This document shows positions 1 to 7,167 of a DNA stretch of 16,904 nucleotides, piece after piece (position 1 is the first letter of the stretch; every line of letters begins with the position of its first letter). Location of the stretch: contig DBZV01000165.1 of the NCBI GenBank assembly GCA_002311865.1, forward strand, positions 4,620 to 21,523, read 5' to 3'. The DNA is from Dehalococcoidia bacterium UBA1151 (lineage in GTDB: Bacteria; Chloroflexota; Dehalococcoidia; Lucifugimonadales; Lucifugimonadaceae). A program made the position numbers and the translations under genes. Under the pieces are notes generated by a model that had not been told where the DNA came from, searched no databases, and saw only the letters and a list, made by a program, of their open reading frames with translations.

Positions 1-1327
1 GGATCAAATGCCCGCGCTTCGTGCCAATGGCCCGCGCCATCCCCATCTCCTGCTCTCTTGCACTCGCAAGCATCACGAAGACAAGGAAGATGAGCAACAA
101 CCCAACGATGATGGAGAATGATCCGAAGATCATGAAGAACAGAGTGAAGATAGTGCCGAAGAGTTCTGCAAGTTCAACTAGGAACGATTTGATATCCGAG
201 ACTCGCAGCAAGGGCAGTTCCAGCGCGAGCGGAAGCGCCTGAAGGGCTTGCTCGTGGAATCCGGCTTCTTCCAATCCGGCCACCACCGAAACAGCCACGC
301 CATCGTCCGCCATTAGCACGGCGAACCGGTCGCTGCGGTCGGGCTTCCTCAACTCTTCCGCCAACTCGCTCAGATCATCGGCAAGTCCGCCAGATATCTC
401 CGCCGTTTCCAGACGGGTATCGATGGCATCGGCGATCACATCGCCCTTGAGGACCTCAAACAGTTCATCGGCGATGTCAGGTCGAAGGAACTTGAGCCTG
501 AGATCGTCGGTCACATCGTCAGATAGTTCCAACCCGCCCAGGACATCACCGCGGTTGGAGATATCTACTCTGTTGAATTGGCCTTCCCGGTCCATGATTC
601 GCTGCATCTCCGGAAGGCCCATGAGCACGCGTGGATCTGTAGATGCGAGACCTCCGCGCTCAAGTACAGCCCGCACGACGAAGTCATGGCGGCCGGTGGG
701 GGTGACGATGATCACACTGTCCCCGGCAACGGCGTCGATGTTATTGGCGGTGTCGACGTTGATGTAGATCTCGCCCAGAGCGAGTTGACCGAGGGTGACA
801 TTCGCACCATCTATAGACGTCAGTTCACCGAAATCGGCCGCGCCGTCGATATCGACACCACGTACGTCGGCGCGTGCTTCGGTACGGCCCGACTTCGGGC
901 TGGTTATTGGCAATCTCTCGACGATCAGCGCCATCACGCCGTCGATGCGATCGTCTCCGTCGGTCGCAGCGTGAACGAGATCGAGATCGGACTGGTCGAG
1001 ATAATCGTCACCAAGGAAGGCGAGTGTTGGCGACCTGATGGTTTCGTCCGTGTGGCCAAGGCCATCGATAACGACGAAAGACCGGATGGAGTTGGTGATT
1101 GTGTCTCCAACTCCAAGTGACGCAGCGATAATCATGGTACTGAGCATCAGCCCAACCACAATCAGTGTCGTCTGGGCCGGGCGGCGAGGGATGTTGCGCA
1201 GCGCGAGCTTCAAGAAAACACGGTTGCGAAGGGCCGATGCGGTGATTAGGGTGAGAATAATCACAAGGGTAAGTGCCATCCCGAAGGCCAGCGGCCTCAT
1301 TGGGATTACGCCAAATAGTTCATTCAT
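1..1327 (-). CDS. FtsX-like ABC transporter permease, C-terminus cut by window edge
   Basis: About 442 residues are visible in one open frame reading from ATG at 1327 down to base 1; the C-terminal part lies outside the window. The protein has a hydrophobic segment at roughly residues 12-32, a second at about 50-72, then a soluble, Asp-rich domain of about 320 residues, then another membrane segment at about 396-420. That segment is followed by the FtsX-type coupling motif AREQEMGMARAIGTKRGH. This is the layout of MacB/LolC-type permeases, which use ATPase energy to move or extract substrates across the membrane without a solute-binding protein. The extra N-terminal membrane segment is not typical of a minimal four-helix MacB. 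The start lies 5 bases after the stop of the ATPase gene, so the two are translationally coupled. A second in-frame-independent ATG at 1323 is less likely because it is not in this frame. The substrate cannot be read from the sequence. Confidence 0.85.
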   Translation of the reverse strand, partial: MNELFGVIPMRPLAFGMALTLVIILTLITASALRNRVFLKLALRNIPRRPAQTTLIVVGLMLSTMIIAASLGVGDTITNSIRSFVVIDGLGHTDETIRSPTLAFLGDDYLDQSDLDLVHAATDGDDRIDGVMALIVERLPITSPKSGRTEARADVRGVDIDGAADFGELTSIDGANVTLGQLALGEIYINVDTANNIDAVAGDSVIIVTPTGRHDFVVRAVLERGGLASTDPRVLMGLPEMQRIMDREGQFNRVDISNRGDVLGGLELSDDVTDDLRLKFLRPDIADELFEVLKGDVIADAIDTRLETAEISGGLADDLSELAEELRKPDRSDRFAVLMADDGVAVSVVAGLEEAGFHEQALQALPLALELPLLRVSDIKSFLVELAELFGTIFTLFFMIFGSFSIIVGLLLIFLVFVMLASAREQEMGMARAIGTKRGHLI

Positions 1328-1332
1328 GCGGG

Positions 1333-2055
1333 CTAGTCAGCGGCCTGGGTGCGCTGCGCGTCCTCAATGATCTCGCCATCTCTCATCCGCACAATTCGTC
1401 GGGCAGATTTGGCAACGTCATCTGAGTGAGTTACCAGCACGAACGTCTGTTGATTATCGCGATTTAGCTGTGTAATGAGACCCATGATCTCCCGCTCGTT
1501 ATCCGTGTCCAGGTTTCCGGTTGGCTCATCTGCCCAAACGATTGCCGGCTCATTCGCCAGTGCGCGAGCCACGGCTACGCGCTGTCGCTGACCGCCTGAA
1601 AGCGCTGCGGGCTTGTGATGCGCCCAGTCAACAACTCCAACCTGATCCAGCTTCTCCAGCGCGATAATGCTCGCCTTCTTGCTGCTAACTCCGGCTACCA
1701 GAAGCGGCAGTTCCACGTTCTCCTGCGCGCTCAATACAGGCAGCAAATTAAACGTCTGAAAAACAAAGCCCATGGAGCGGGCGCGGTACTCGGACAGCTC
1801 GTCGTCTGTGAGTTCGCTCAGGGACTGGCCATTGATCTGGACATCTCCGGCATCAATGCCGTCGAGACCTGATAAGCAGTTCAGGAGCGTCGTCTTGCCA
1901 CAACCCGAGGGGCCCATGACGGCGACGATTTCGCCCTTTTGCACCTGGAGGCTAACGCTGCGCAGGGCGTGGACTGTATCGCTGGCCGTGCGGTAGAACT
2001 TATCGATGCTGGAGGCCTCGATTATGGGCTGAGAACTGGATTCCTGTTCAACCAT
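1333..2055 (-). CDS. ABC transporter ATP-binding protein, MacB/LolD type
   Basis: A 240-residue nucleotide-binding subunit with all expected motifs: Walker A GPSGCGKT at about 48-55, Q-loop FVFQTFNLLP near 97-106, signature LSGGQRQRV near 152-160, Walker B AIVWADEPTGNLD near 171-183 and the switch histidine in VTHSDD near 210. The Q-loop and NLD forms are those of the LolD/MacB/FtsE branch that pairs with FtsX-like permeases, and such a permease follows 5 bases downstream. It would hydrolyse ATP on the cytoplasmic face and drive the permease. I chose ATG at 2055, close to where the family's conserved region begins; a GTG at 2088, preceded by AGAG, would add 11 residues and cannot be excluded. 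The pair probably forms its own transcription unit, because no gene lies within 450 bases upstream. Confidence 0.9.
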   Translation of the reverse strand: MVEQESSSQPIIEASSIDKFYRTASDTVHALRSVSLQVQKGEIVAVMGPSGCGKTTLLNCLSGLDGIDAGDVQINGQSLSELTDDELSEYRARSMGFVFQTFNLLPVLSAQENVELPLLVAGVSSKKASIIALEKLDQVGVVDWAHHKPAALSGGQRQRVAVARALANEPAIVWADEPTGNLDTDNEREIMGLITQLNRDNQQTFVLVTHSDDVAKSARRIVRMRDGEIIEDAQRTQAAD

Positions 2056-2505
2056 CTTTGTGTGCGGCCTTGCGGCCAACTCCCTCACTTATCTCTGGCA
2101 AATGTCTCTGGCCAGATCTGGTAGCAGTCCGCCTGCACCTGCTTATTCTATTGATTTGCGAAAACTTTCACACTGCCCGCGGGGGTCCGCTGATAACGCA
2201 TTCTTATCCTCGTGTGAGCCCTGCACATCACACTGTCACCCTGAGGAGCGCAGTGACGTGATGGCATTTGCCGGCGTGGAATGAGCAAGTGGTTCATCTT
2301 CGCTAAATTCCTACTTTCAGCCCACTCGTACCCTGTTTGATTGATCTTCCTCAAACCTGATTCACAACTGGCAGAGACCCTCATCCGCCTCAGGCGGACG
2401 GAACCTCCCGCCTCAGGGTGACAGTGCGGGGAATGTGGGCATTACGTTGGATGGAACGTTCTGTGAACCGGATCAGCGCGCACCAGGACAATCCCGATTG
2501 GCCGC
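2056..2505. other. Intergenic region with a foldback repeat, no gene
   Basis: No credible coding sequence is seen here: the open frames lack ribosome binding sites, recognisable domains and consistent composition. The region holds the 5' leader of the ABC transporter (minus strand), with TAGAAT near 2148-2153 as a poor -10 candidate and no convincing -35. It also holds the foldback element at 2231-2426 and a small palindrome TCCGCCTCAGGCGGA at 2384-2398. cobU ends at 2506. No classical terminator with a U-run is visible after cobU. Confidence 0.6.
2231..2426. repeat. Foldback repeat element 1 (REP/MITE-like)
   Basis: The two ends are exact 16-bp inverted repeats: CACTGTCACCCTGAGG at 2231-2246 and CCTCAGGGTGACAGTG at 2411-2426. 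A second perfect 7-bp palindrome (2384-2398) sits just inside the right end. The right terminus (2400-2422) matches the right terminus of element 2 (3248-3270) at 20 of 23 positions, so the two are members of one family. No transposase is encoded inside. The GTCAYCCTGAGG core resembles short dispersed palindromic elements seen in intergenic DNA of many bacteria; that assignment is from memory of the type, not a database match. Confidence 0.75.
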
Positions 2506-3072
2506 CTATCCCTTGAGGACCACCGGAAGCCCGCTCACCATCAAGATCGCGCGGTCGGCCCGCTCAGCAACCCGGGCATTCACCATGCCCAGCAAGTCTG
2601 CGAACACGTTGCCCAGCCGCGTTGGTGGCGCGACGCCAGCGCCAACTTCGCCACTCACAACAATCACCTTTGCGCCGCATAATTCAAGCGCCGAAATCAG
2701 CCCCGAAAGAGCTGCTTCAACGCCCAGTTCCGCCATTAGTCGGAACTCTTTCACATCGTCTTCACCGGCATCTAACAGCAATCGACTCACCCACTGCGTT
2801 AGATCGTCGACCAGCACAGTTCTGGATCGTTGAGCGGCATCGGTCACGACACTGCCGAGATCTGTGTCCGCTTCCAGCGTGACCCAGTAGTCAGGCCGAT
2901 TTGCCCTGTGTTTCTCCACTCGTTCTTCGAGGTCGAGATCAGACGGATCTACGCTGGCGGTCGCTATGAATATGACTGGGCGATCTTCAGCCAGGCGCGA
3001 AGCCTCGCGCAACGCCCAGTCGCTCTTGCCGGAGCGTACGCCGCCGGTTACAAATATCAGTTCGGCAGCCAT
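2506..3072 (-). CDS. cobU: Adenosylcobinamide kinase / adenosylcobinamide-phosphate guanylyltransferase
   Basis: A 188-residue protein, the usual CobU length. It phosphorylates adenosylcobinamide and then transfers GMP from GTP to give AdoCbi-GDP, the activated substrate of CobS. Visible motifs are the N-terminal P-loop GGVRSGKS (10-17) and the ATAxxD...RVxxHxxxRPxxW block (37-63), whose His55 is the expected guanylylated residue. The segment VDDLTQWVSRLL follows, and the conserved C-terminal block starts at VIVVSGEVGAGVAP, where many CobU proteins have SNEVG. The start is ATG 3072 with AAAGG at 3080-3084, 7 bases upstream. It lies 273 bases after cbiP on the same strand, with foldback element 2 between them and element 1 just downstream, so it may be only partly coupled to the riboswitch-controlled operon. 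Confidence 0.95.
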   Translation of the reverse strand: MAAELIFVTGGVRSGKSDWALREASRLAEDRPVIFIATASVDPSDLDLEERVEKHRANRPDYWVTLEADTDLGSVVTDAAQRSRTVLVDDLTQWVSRLLLDAGEDDVKEFRLMAELGVEAALSGLISALELCGAKVIVVSGEVGAGVAPPTRLGNVFADLLGMVNARVAERADRAILMVSGLPVVLKG

Positions 3073-3117
3073 GGCTATGCCTTTACGTAATAAAAATTCC
3101 CTCCATCACGCTAACTC

Positions 3118-3275
3118 CATCCGTCGTCCTGAGGGCTGGCTTTGCGGACCGTGAGGACCTCATCCCGAGCGTCGAATCTAACGTCACAGTCTCGATATAG
3201 CGCCCACGCCGCCTGCCGCCGGAAGATGCGGTCCTCACGTCGGTCCCGGAGCCTCCCTCCTCAGGATGACGGATG
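3118..3275. repeat. Foldback repeat element 2 between cbiP and cobU
   Basis: The ends are 17-bp inverted repeats with one mismatch: CATCCGTCGTCCTGAGG (3118-3134) and CCTCAGGATGACGGATG (3259-3275). A second nested inverted repeat lies inside: GGACCGTGAGGACC (3146-3159) against GGTCCTCACGTCGGTCC (3230-3246), with a 3-base insertion. As RNA the 158-base element could fold into one long interrupted hairpin. Its right end matches that of element 1 at 20 of 23 positions. It carries no coding sequence. Read from the minus strand it would lie in the cbiP-cobU intercistronic RNA, where it could act as a barrier to RNA decay or as a partial attenuator. Confidence 0.75.
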
Positions 3276-3345
3276 TGGCGATCTTGGCCCAGTGAGAGAT
3301 GGGCTGTGTTTGAATGCCACCTTGGCATCAATCCGATGAACAAAC

Positions 3346-4860
3346 TTATCGCCCAATCATCCCGTAAATCGCGCTCATATCCAAACTGACACGCAGGTGG
3401 TCCGCTAGCTTATCCAACTCTGTGTCCAGCGAATAGTCGTCAACACCGACCAGTGGAGGAATGCCCGCTGCGGAGGTCACATTCGCCAGTATCGCGCTGC
3501 GAACTTCGGCGGTATCGAACAGGCCGTGGACGTAGGTTCCAAGCACGTTTCCGTCAGCGTTCACCGCCCCGGAGCGCTCAAGATCAGTGCCGTGACGCAT
3601 ATACTGTGTAGTTTGAGGACAGGCGCCCTCTACGGGCGATGTCACGCCCATGTGGATCTCATATCCAACGCCCTCGATACCCGATGCTCCAGCGAGCAAA
3701 CCAGGGCCGCCGTTCATCTTGAAGTGCACCTGGCGCGTCGACTTCACGCTCTCAAACGCGGTCTGCACGGACAATAATCCCAGCCCGGACTCACTCCCAC
3801 CGGCCGGTAGATCGACTCCCGAGGCGTCGGTGATCGTTTCACCAAGCATCTGATAGCCACCGCAGATCCCGATTACCGGCACGCCACGGTTGGTGGCCGC
3901 GATCACCGCCGAATCAAGGCCACGTTCACGCATCCACCGGAGATCACTGATGGTGCTCTTGGTACCGGGCAGCACGATCAAGTGAACGCCAATCAGTTCG
4001 TGTGGGCTATCGATAAATCGCACGTGCACGCCCGGCGTTCGCTCAAGCGGATCGAAATCGTCGAAATTGCTGACTCGTGGGAATCGCACGACTGCCACAA
4101 TCAGATCTCCGTCGTCCGCCTGTCGATCCACTCGATGATCTAACGCTACGGCATCTTCTTCTGGTAGTGCGATATCGGTGAAGTACGGCACCACGCCCAA
4201 CACCGATACGCCCGTGCGTTCTTCGATCATGGCTGGCAGCGGCTCAAGGACCGCGCGATCGCCGCGGAATCGGTTGATGATGAGACCTCGCACTAACTTG
4301 CGCTCTTTCGGCTCAAGCAGCTCCAGCGTTCCAAGCAGCGATGCAAATACACCACCGCGATCAATATCGCCGACCAGCAGTACCGGCGAGTTGGCATGGA
4401 CGGCGACTCGCATATTCGTAATATCGCTGGCCCGCAGGTTCACTTCGGCCGGGCTGCCGGCGCCTTCGATGACCACCACGTCATACTCTCCGCGCAGCTT
4501 CTCCAAGCCTGCGGCCACAGCGTCCCACAACTCCGGCTTCTTATTGCGCCACTCCTTCGAGTTCAGCGAACCGGTTGCCTTCCCGTTCAGCACAACCTGC
4601 GATCGGTGGTCGGCCTCCGGTTTCAACAGCACCGGGTTCATTGCAGACGATGGGGGTATCCGACATGCCGCGGCCTGCATCGCCTGCGCTCGTCCAATCT
4701 CAGCACCTTCTGGGGTGACGAATGAGTTGTTGGACATGTTCTGGCCCTTGAATGGAGCAACGGACATGCCGTCTTGCAGGAATATGCGGCACAGACCGGC
4801 GGCAATGACGCTTTTGCCGACGGACGATGATGTGCCCTGAACCATGATCGTTGCAGACAT
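3346..4860 (-). CDS. cbiP: Cobyric acid synthase (glutamine-dependent amidase)
   Basis: A 504-residue protein of normal length for CbiP/CobQ. It uses ATP and glutamine to amidate the b, d, e and g side chains of adenosylcobyrinic acid a,c-diamide, giving adenosylcobyric acid. The N-terminal synthetase domain starts with the dethiobiotin-synthetase-like P-loop QGTSSSVGKS (8-17) followed by APFKGQNMSNNS (35-46). The C-terminal class I glutaminase domain shows the nucleophile in VIGICGGYQMLGE (Cys333) and the partner histidine in GTYVHGLFD (His445). The start is ATG 4860, three bases after the cobC stop. Its product is the direct substrate of CbiB in the same operon. CobB/CbiA, which would make the a,c-diamide, is not in the window. 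Confidence 0.96.
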   Translation of the reverse strand: MSATIMVQGTSSSVGKSVIAAGLCRIFLQDGMSVAPFKGQNMSNNSFVTPEGAEIGRAQAMQAAACRIPPSSAMNPVLLKPEADHRSQVVLNGKATGSLNSKEWRNKKPELWDAVAAGLEKLRGEYDVVVIEGAGSPAEVNLRASDITNMRVAVHANSPVLLVGDIDRGGVFASLLGTLELLEPKERKLVRGLIINRFRGDRAVLEPLPAMIEERTGVSVLGVVPYFTDIALPEEDAVALDHRVDRQADDGDLIVAVVRFPRVSNFDDFDPLERTPGVHVRFIDSPHELIGVHLIVLPGTKSTISDLRWMRERGLDSAVIAATNRGVPVIGICGGYQMLGETITDASGVDLPAGGSESGLGLLSVQTAFESVKSTRQVHFKMNGGPGLLAGASGIEGVGYEIHMGVTSPVEGACPQTTQYMRHGTDLERSGAVNADGNVLGTYVHGLFDTAEVRSAILANVTSAAGIPPLVGVDDYSLDTELDKLADHLRVSLDMSAIYGMIGR

Positions 4861-4863
4861 GAT

Positions 4864-5472
4864 CTATTCCCGGTTCGCCGATTCCAGGTGCGCCGCAATG
4901 CTGAGTGACGCCAGCCGAGTGAGCTCTGGCGTGATGTTGAGCGTGGTTACGCTGGCGTTCTCAAGCTGAAACTTATAGCAGGCCTGTGGTGGCAGATCGA
5001 GCAGGTGAGCGAGCATCCCCGACAGCGCTGCGCCATGCCCGACGATGACCGCATCCCCATCAATATCTGTGATCTGGGACTCTGCCATGAATTCAGCCGC
5101 CCGTTTCACCAGATCGGCTCTGCTCTCGCCGCCGGCCATCTGGTGATAGGGATCAGAACCATATTCTGCGGACTCCACCTGCTCCGCCTCTGATGTCTCC
5201 GCCCAGGTCTTTCCTTCAAGCGTGCCGTAGTTGATCTCCCGCAGGAGTTCTGACGTCTGGAATTCATACCCAAGGGCCTCGGCTGTGGAGACGCAGCGTG
5301 CCAGGTCGCTGGACCAGACGATCTCTGGCTGGAAGTGAGCGCGCACGAACTCGCCCGTAAGTTCCGCTTGCTTGAGACCGCGCGCGTTCAATGGGCGATC
5401 TTTCTGTCCCTGCATCCGACCTTCAACGTTCCAGTCGGTCTCACCGTGGCGGATCAAGATCAGGCGAATCAT
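4864..5472 (-). CDS. cobC: Histidine phosphatase, alpha-ribazole phosphatase (CobC-like)
   Basis: A 202-residue member of the histidine (phosphoglycerate mutase-like) phosphatase family. Visible catalytic features are RHGETDWN (His9 as the phosphorylated residue), the MQGQKDRPLNARG block, SSDLARCVSTAE, YGTLEGKTW (Glu86) and VGHGAAL (His146). In this operon it most likely removes the 5'-phosphate from alpha-ribazole-phosphate or adenosylcobalamin-5'-phosphate, the last step of nucleotide-loop assembly. The family is broad and sequence alone does not prove specificity; the gene order is the main argument. ATG 5472 overlaps the cbiB stop by four bases (ATGA), which fixes the start. A 60-residue upstream extension of the frame runs inside cbiB and looks like out-of-frame composition. 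Confidence 0.88.
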   Translation of the reverse strand: MIRLILIRHGETDWNVEGRMQGQKDRPLNARGLKQAELTGEFVRAHFQPEIVWSSDLARCVSTAEALGYEFQTSELLREINYGTLEGKTWAETSEAEQVESAEYGSDPYHQMAGGESRADLVKRAAEFMAESQITDIDGDAVIVGHGAALSGMLAHLLDLPPQACYKFQLENASVTTLNITPELTRLASLSIAAHLESANRE

Positions 5473-6392
5473 CGCTTGGCCACGATCAGGCCGGCGGCCA
5501 CTGCCGCGCCGATCAGTGCTGCACGTTTGAACAGCTTTAGACTGCGATCGACATCCGCGTGATCGGGCCTCACTCCGGCCGGTCCCAGACTGTACTCGCC
5601 CAACTTTTCCACCTCCACGCCAAGTGCTCCCGCGGCCGCACCAATCGGCCATCCGCCATTGGGGCTGGGCGTGCGCTCATGTTCATCGATCATTGTCCTG
5701 GCGGCGTTCTTCGCGTCCATCCCGCTCGCTGCCGCAGCTGCCACCACAATGCCGCCAGAGACCCTTGCCGGCACCAAGTTAACCACATCGTCCAGCCGAG
5801 CGGACGCCTCGCCAAAGTGGCGCCGATGATCCTGGTACCCAACCATCGTGTCCAGTGTGTTGATTGCCCGATACGTCATTGCACCGGGTAGCCCAAATAG
5901 GCCGTACATGAGCAGCGGACCAACAGCGCTATCCGTCACGTTTTCGCTCACCGACGATATCGCGGCTGACGCCACTTGATCATCTCGGTACCCAGCAGTA
6001 TCTCTTGAAACTATGCGCGAAAGGCTAGCTCTTGCCTCTTCAACGTCGCCTTCCTTCAGCGCGTCCGATACCGCGGTCACCTCATCGTCCATGGACCTGA
6101 TCGCGAACGTGCTTTTCAGCAGGAATGCGCCGCCGATAATGCTGGCCACCGTCCCCAGCTTGCCCAGTCCTCGCTCTGCCAGCGAGGTTGCTGCCAGCAC
6201 CGCCAGCGGCAGACCCACTGCGAGTGCTGCGCCGGTGAATCGGTCACGTTGCGGATTTCCGGATATGCCTGATGACATGGCGGCGTCTGTGACTTTGCCC
6301 ATTCCAACCACCGGGTGGATTCTTGTTGGCGGCTCACCAAGGAGCCGGTCCCACGCGAGGGCAACTCCAAGCACCGCAAGCTTGATCAGCAA
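5469..6392 (-). CDS. cbiB: Adenosylcobinamide-phosphate synthase (membrane)
   Basis: A 307-residue integral membrane protein of the CbiB/CobD family. It joins aminopropanol (or its phosphate) to the f side chain of adenosylcobyric acid to give adenosylcobinamide (phosphate). Family motifs are an N-terminal membrane helix running into DRLLGEPPTRIHPVVGMGK (about 15-33), then SENVTDSAVGPLLMYGLFG, NTLDTMVGY, ARLDDVVNLVPAR and SPNGGWPIGAAAGALGV. I chose TTG at 6392 because GGGGG at 6400-6404 lies 7 bases upstream and the family normally begins right at this hydrophobic segment. A TTG at 6446 would add 18 polar residues inside cobS. The start sits 4 bases after the cobS stop codon. The 3' end overlaps cobC by ATGA. 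Confidence 0.93.
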   Translation of the reverse strand: MLIKLAVLGVALAWDRLLGEPPTRIHPVVGMGKVTDAAMSSGISGNPQRDRFTGAALAVGLPLAVLAATSLAERGLGKLGTVASIIGGAFLLKSTFAIRSMDDEVTAVSDALKEGDVEEARASLSRIVSRDTAGYRDDQVASAAISSVSENVTDSAVGPLLMYGLFGLPGAMTYRAINTLDTMVGYQDHRRHFGEASARLDDVVNLVPARVSGGIVVAAAAASGMDAKNAARTMIDEHERTPSPNGGWPIGAAAGALGVEVEKLGEYSLGPAGVRPDHADVDRSLKLFKRAALIGAAVAAGLIVAKR

Positions 6393-6396
6393 ACTG

Positions 6397-7164
6397 CTAC
6401 CCCCAGAAGGTCCAGAGTCCGGCTCCGTTTTGGAAGAGCCCAACAATGATGATCAGCGTGACTACCTCACCAATTTCGCTGGATGCTCCGTAGATGTCAC
6501 CGGTTAGTTTGCCGCTCAGTCTGGATGCCGCGAACATTCCGAACAGATATGTGGCGATGGCAACAGGGACAACGATCATCGCGGCCCATGCACCAAAAAC
6601 AATCGCGCTGACTGCGATAGCAAAGACGAATGGTAGCCACAGGGCTGCCACGCCCGGGCGCTCGTACAGGCTGCCCAGGCCAGCTGAGTCAGTGTAAGGA
6701 AACGCTCGTACCAACAGCAGCGCGGCTGCTCGACCGAGCATTGGTGCGATTGCGAGCGCTGCGAATCGCTCCCAGGAATCCAACTCTGAGATTGCCGTCC
6801 ATTTGATCAGGAGGACGGCGCCAACCGCAGATGCCCCGAACACGCCGATCGCTGGATCTTTCATGATTTCCCGTCGCCGTTCGGCCGTCTTGCCACCGAA
6901 AAGGCCGTCTGTCGCGTCAGCGAGGCCATCCAGGTGCAATGCACCGGTGACGGCAATCATCGCTGCGACAACAATTGCCGCACTGATGCCTCCCGGAAGC
7001 ACCTGAATGAGTCCAAGATCAATGCCAGCGAGGCTCAGGCCAATCGCCAGGCCGACGAGAGGGAAGAAGGCGGGTGACGTAGCAACTGCTCGCGGGTCGT
7101 CAGCGGTGCGGCCGCCAATTGGAACGACAGTAAGAAATCTGACAGCAGCGATAAAGGAACTCAT
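6397..7164 (-). CDS. cobS: Adenosylcobinamide-GDP ribazoletransferase (cobalamin synthase)
   Basis: A 255-residue integral membrane protein that condenses AdoCbi-GDP with alpha-ribazole (or its 5'-phosphate) to make adenosylcobalamin (5'-phosphate). The signatures are FLTVVPIG at the N-terminus, HLDGLADATDG (77-87), the MKDPAIGVFG block (101-110) and GDIYGASSEIGE (222-233), placed between several hydrophobic helices. These acidic motifs bind Mg and the activated corrinoid in the known family. ATG 7164 lies 3 bases after the cobT stop, with no separate strong Shine-Dalgarno, so translational coupling to cobT is likely. It is directly followed by the other membrane enzyme, cbiB, consistent with a membrane-bound late assembly complex. 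Confidence 0.95.
   Translation of the reverse strand: MSSFIAAVRFLTVVPIGGRTADDPRAVATSPAFFPLVGLAIGLSLAGIDLGLIQVLPGGISAAIVVAAMIAVTGALHLDGLADATDGLFGGKTAERRREIMKDPAIGVFGASAVGAVLLIKWTAISELDSWERFAALAIAPMLGRAAALLLVRAFPYTDSAGLGSLYERPGVAALWLPFVFAIAVSAIVFGAWAAMIVVPVAIATYLFGMFAASRLSGKLTGDIYGASSEIGEVVTLIIIVGLFQNGAGLWTFWG
6400..6404 (-). promoter_or_regulatory. Ribosome binding site of cbiB
   Basis: GGGGG on the minus strand, formed by the last codons of cobS, 7 bases before TTG 6392. It supports the shorter CbiB start. Confidence 0.55.
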
Positions 7165-7167
7165 CAG

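Noticed and set aside
578..1120. Plus-strand open frame of 180 codons
   Set aside because: It is antisense to the FtsX-like permease, whose frame is continuous and shows clear membrane and motif structure; the antisense product has no recognisable feature.
2148..2384. Minus-strand open frame of 78 codons in the intergenic region
   Set aside because: It reads through the foldback element and lacks motifs and a ribosome binding site.
2231..3275. Composite transposon carrying cobU
   Set aside because: No transposase or target-site duplication is visible, and dispersed REP/MITE-like copies explain the two repeats more simply; kept only as an open question.
4178..4840. Plus-strand open frame of 220 codons
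   Set aside because: Antisense shadow of cbiP with Ser/Arg/Pro-rich composition typical of reverse-frame translation in GC-rich genes.
5473..5652. N-terminal extension of CobC by 60 codons
   Set aside because: It lies inside cbiB in another frame and is Arg/Gly/Ser-rich; the ATGA overlap at 5469-5472 gives a natural start just before MIRLILIRHG.
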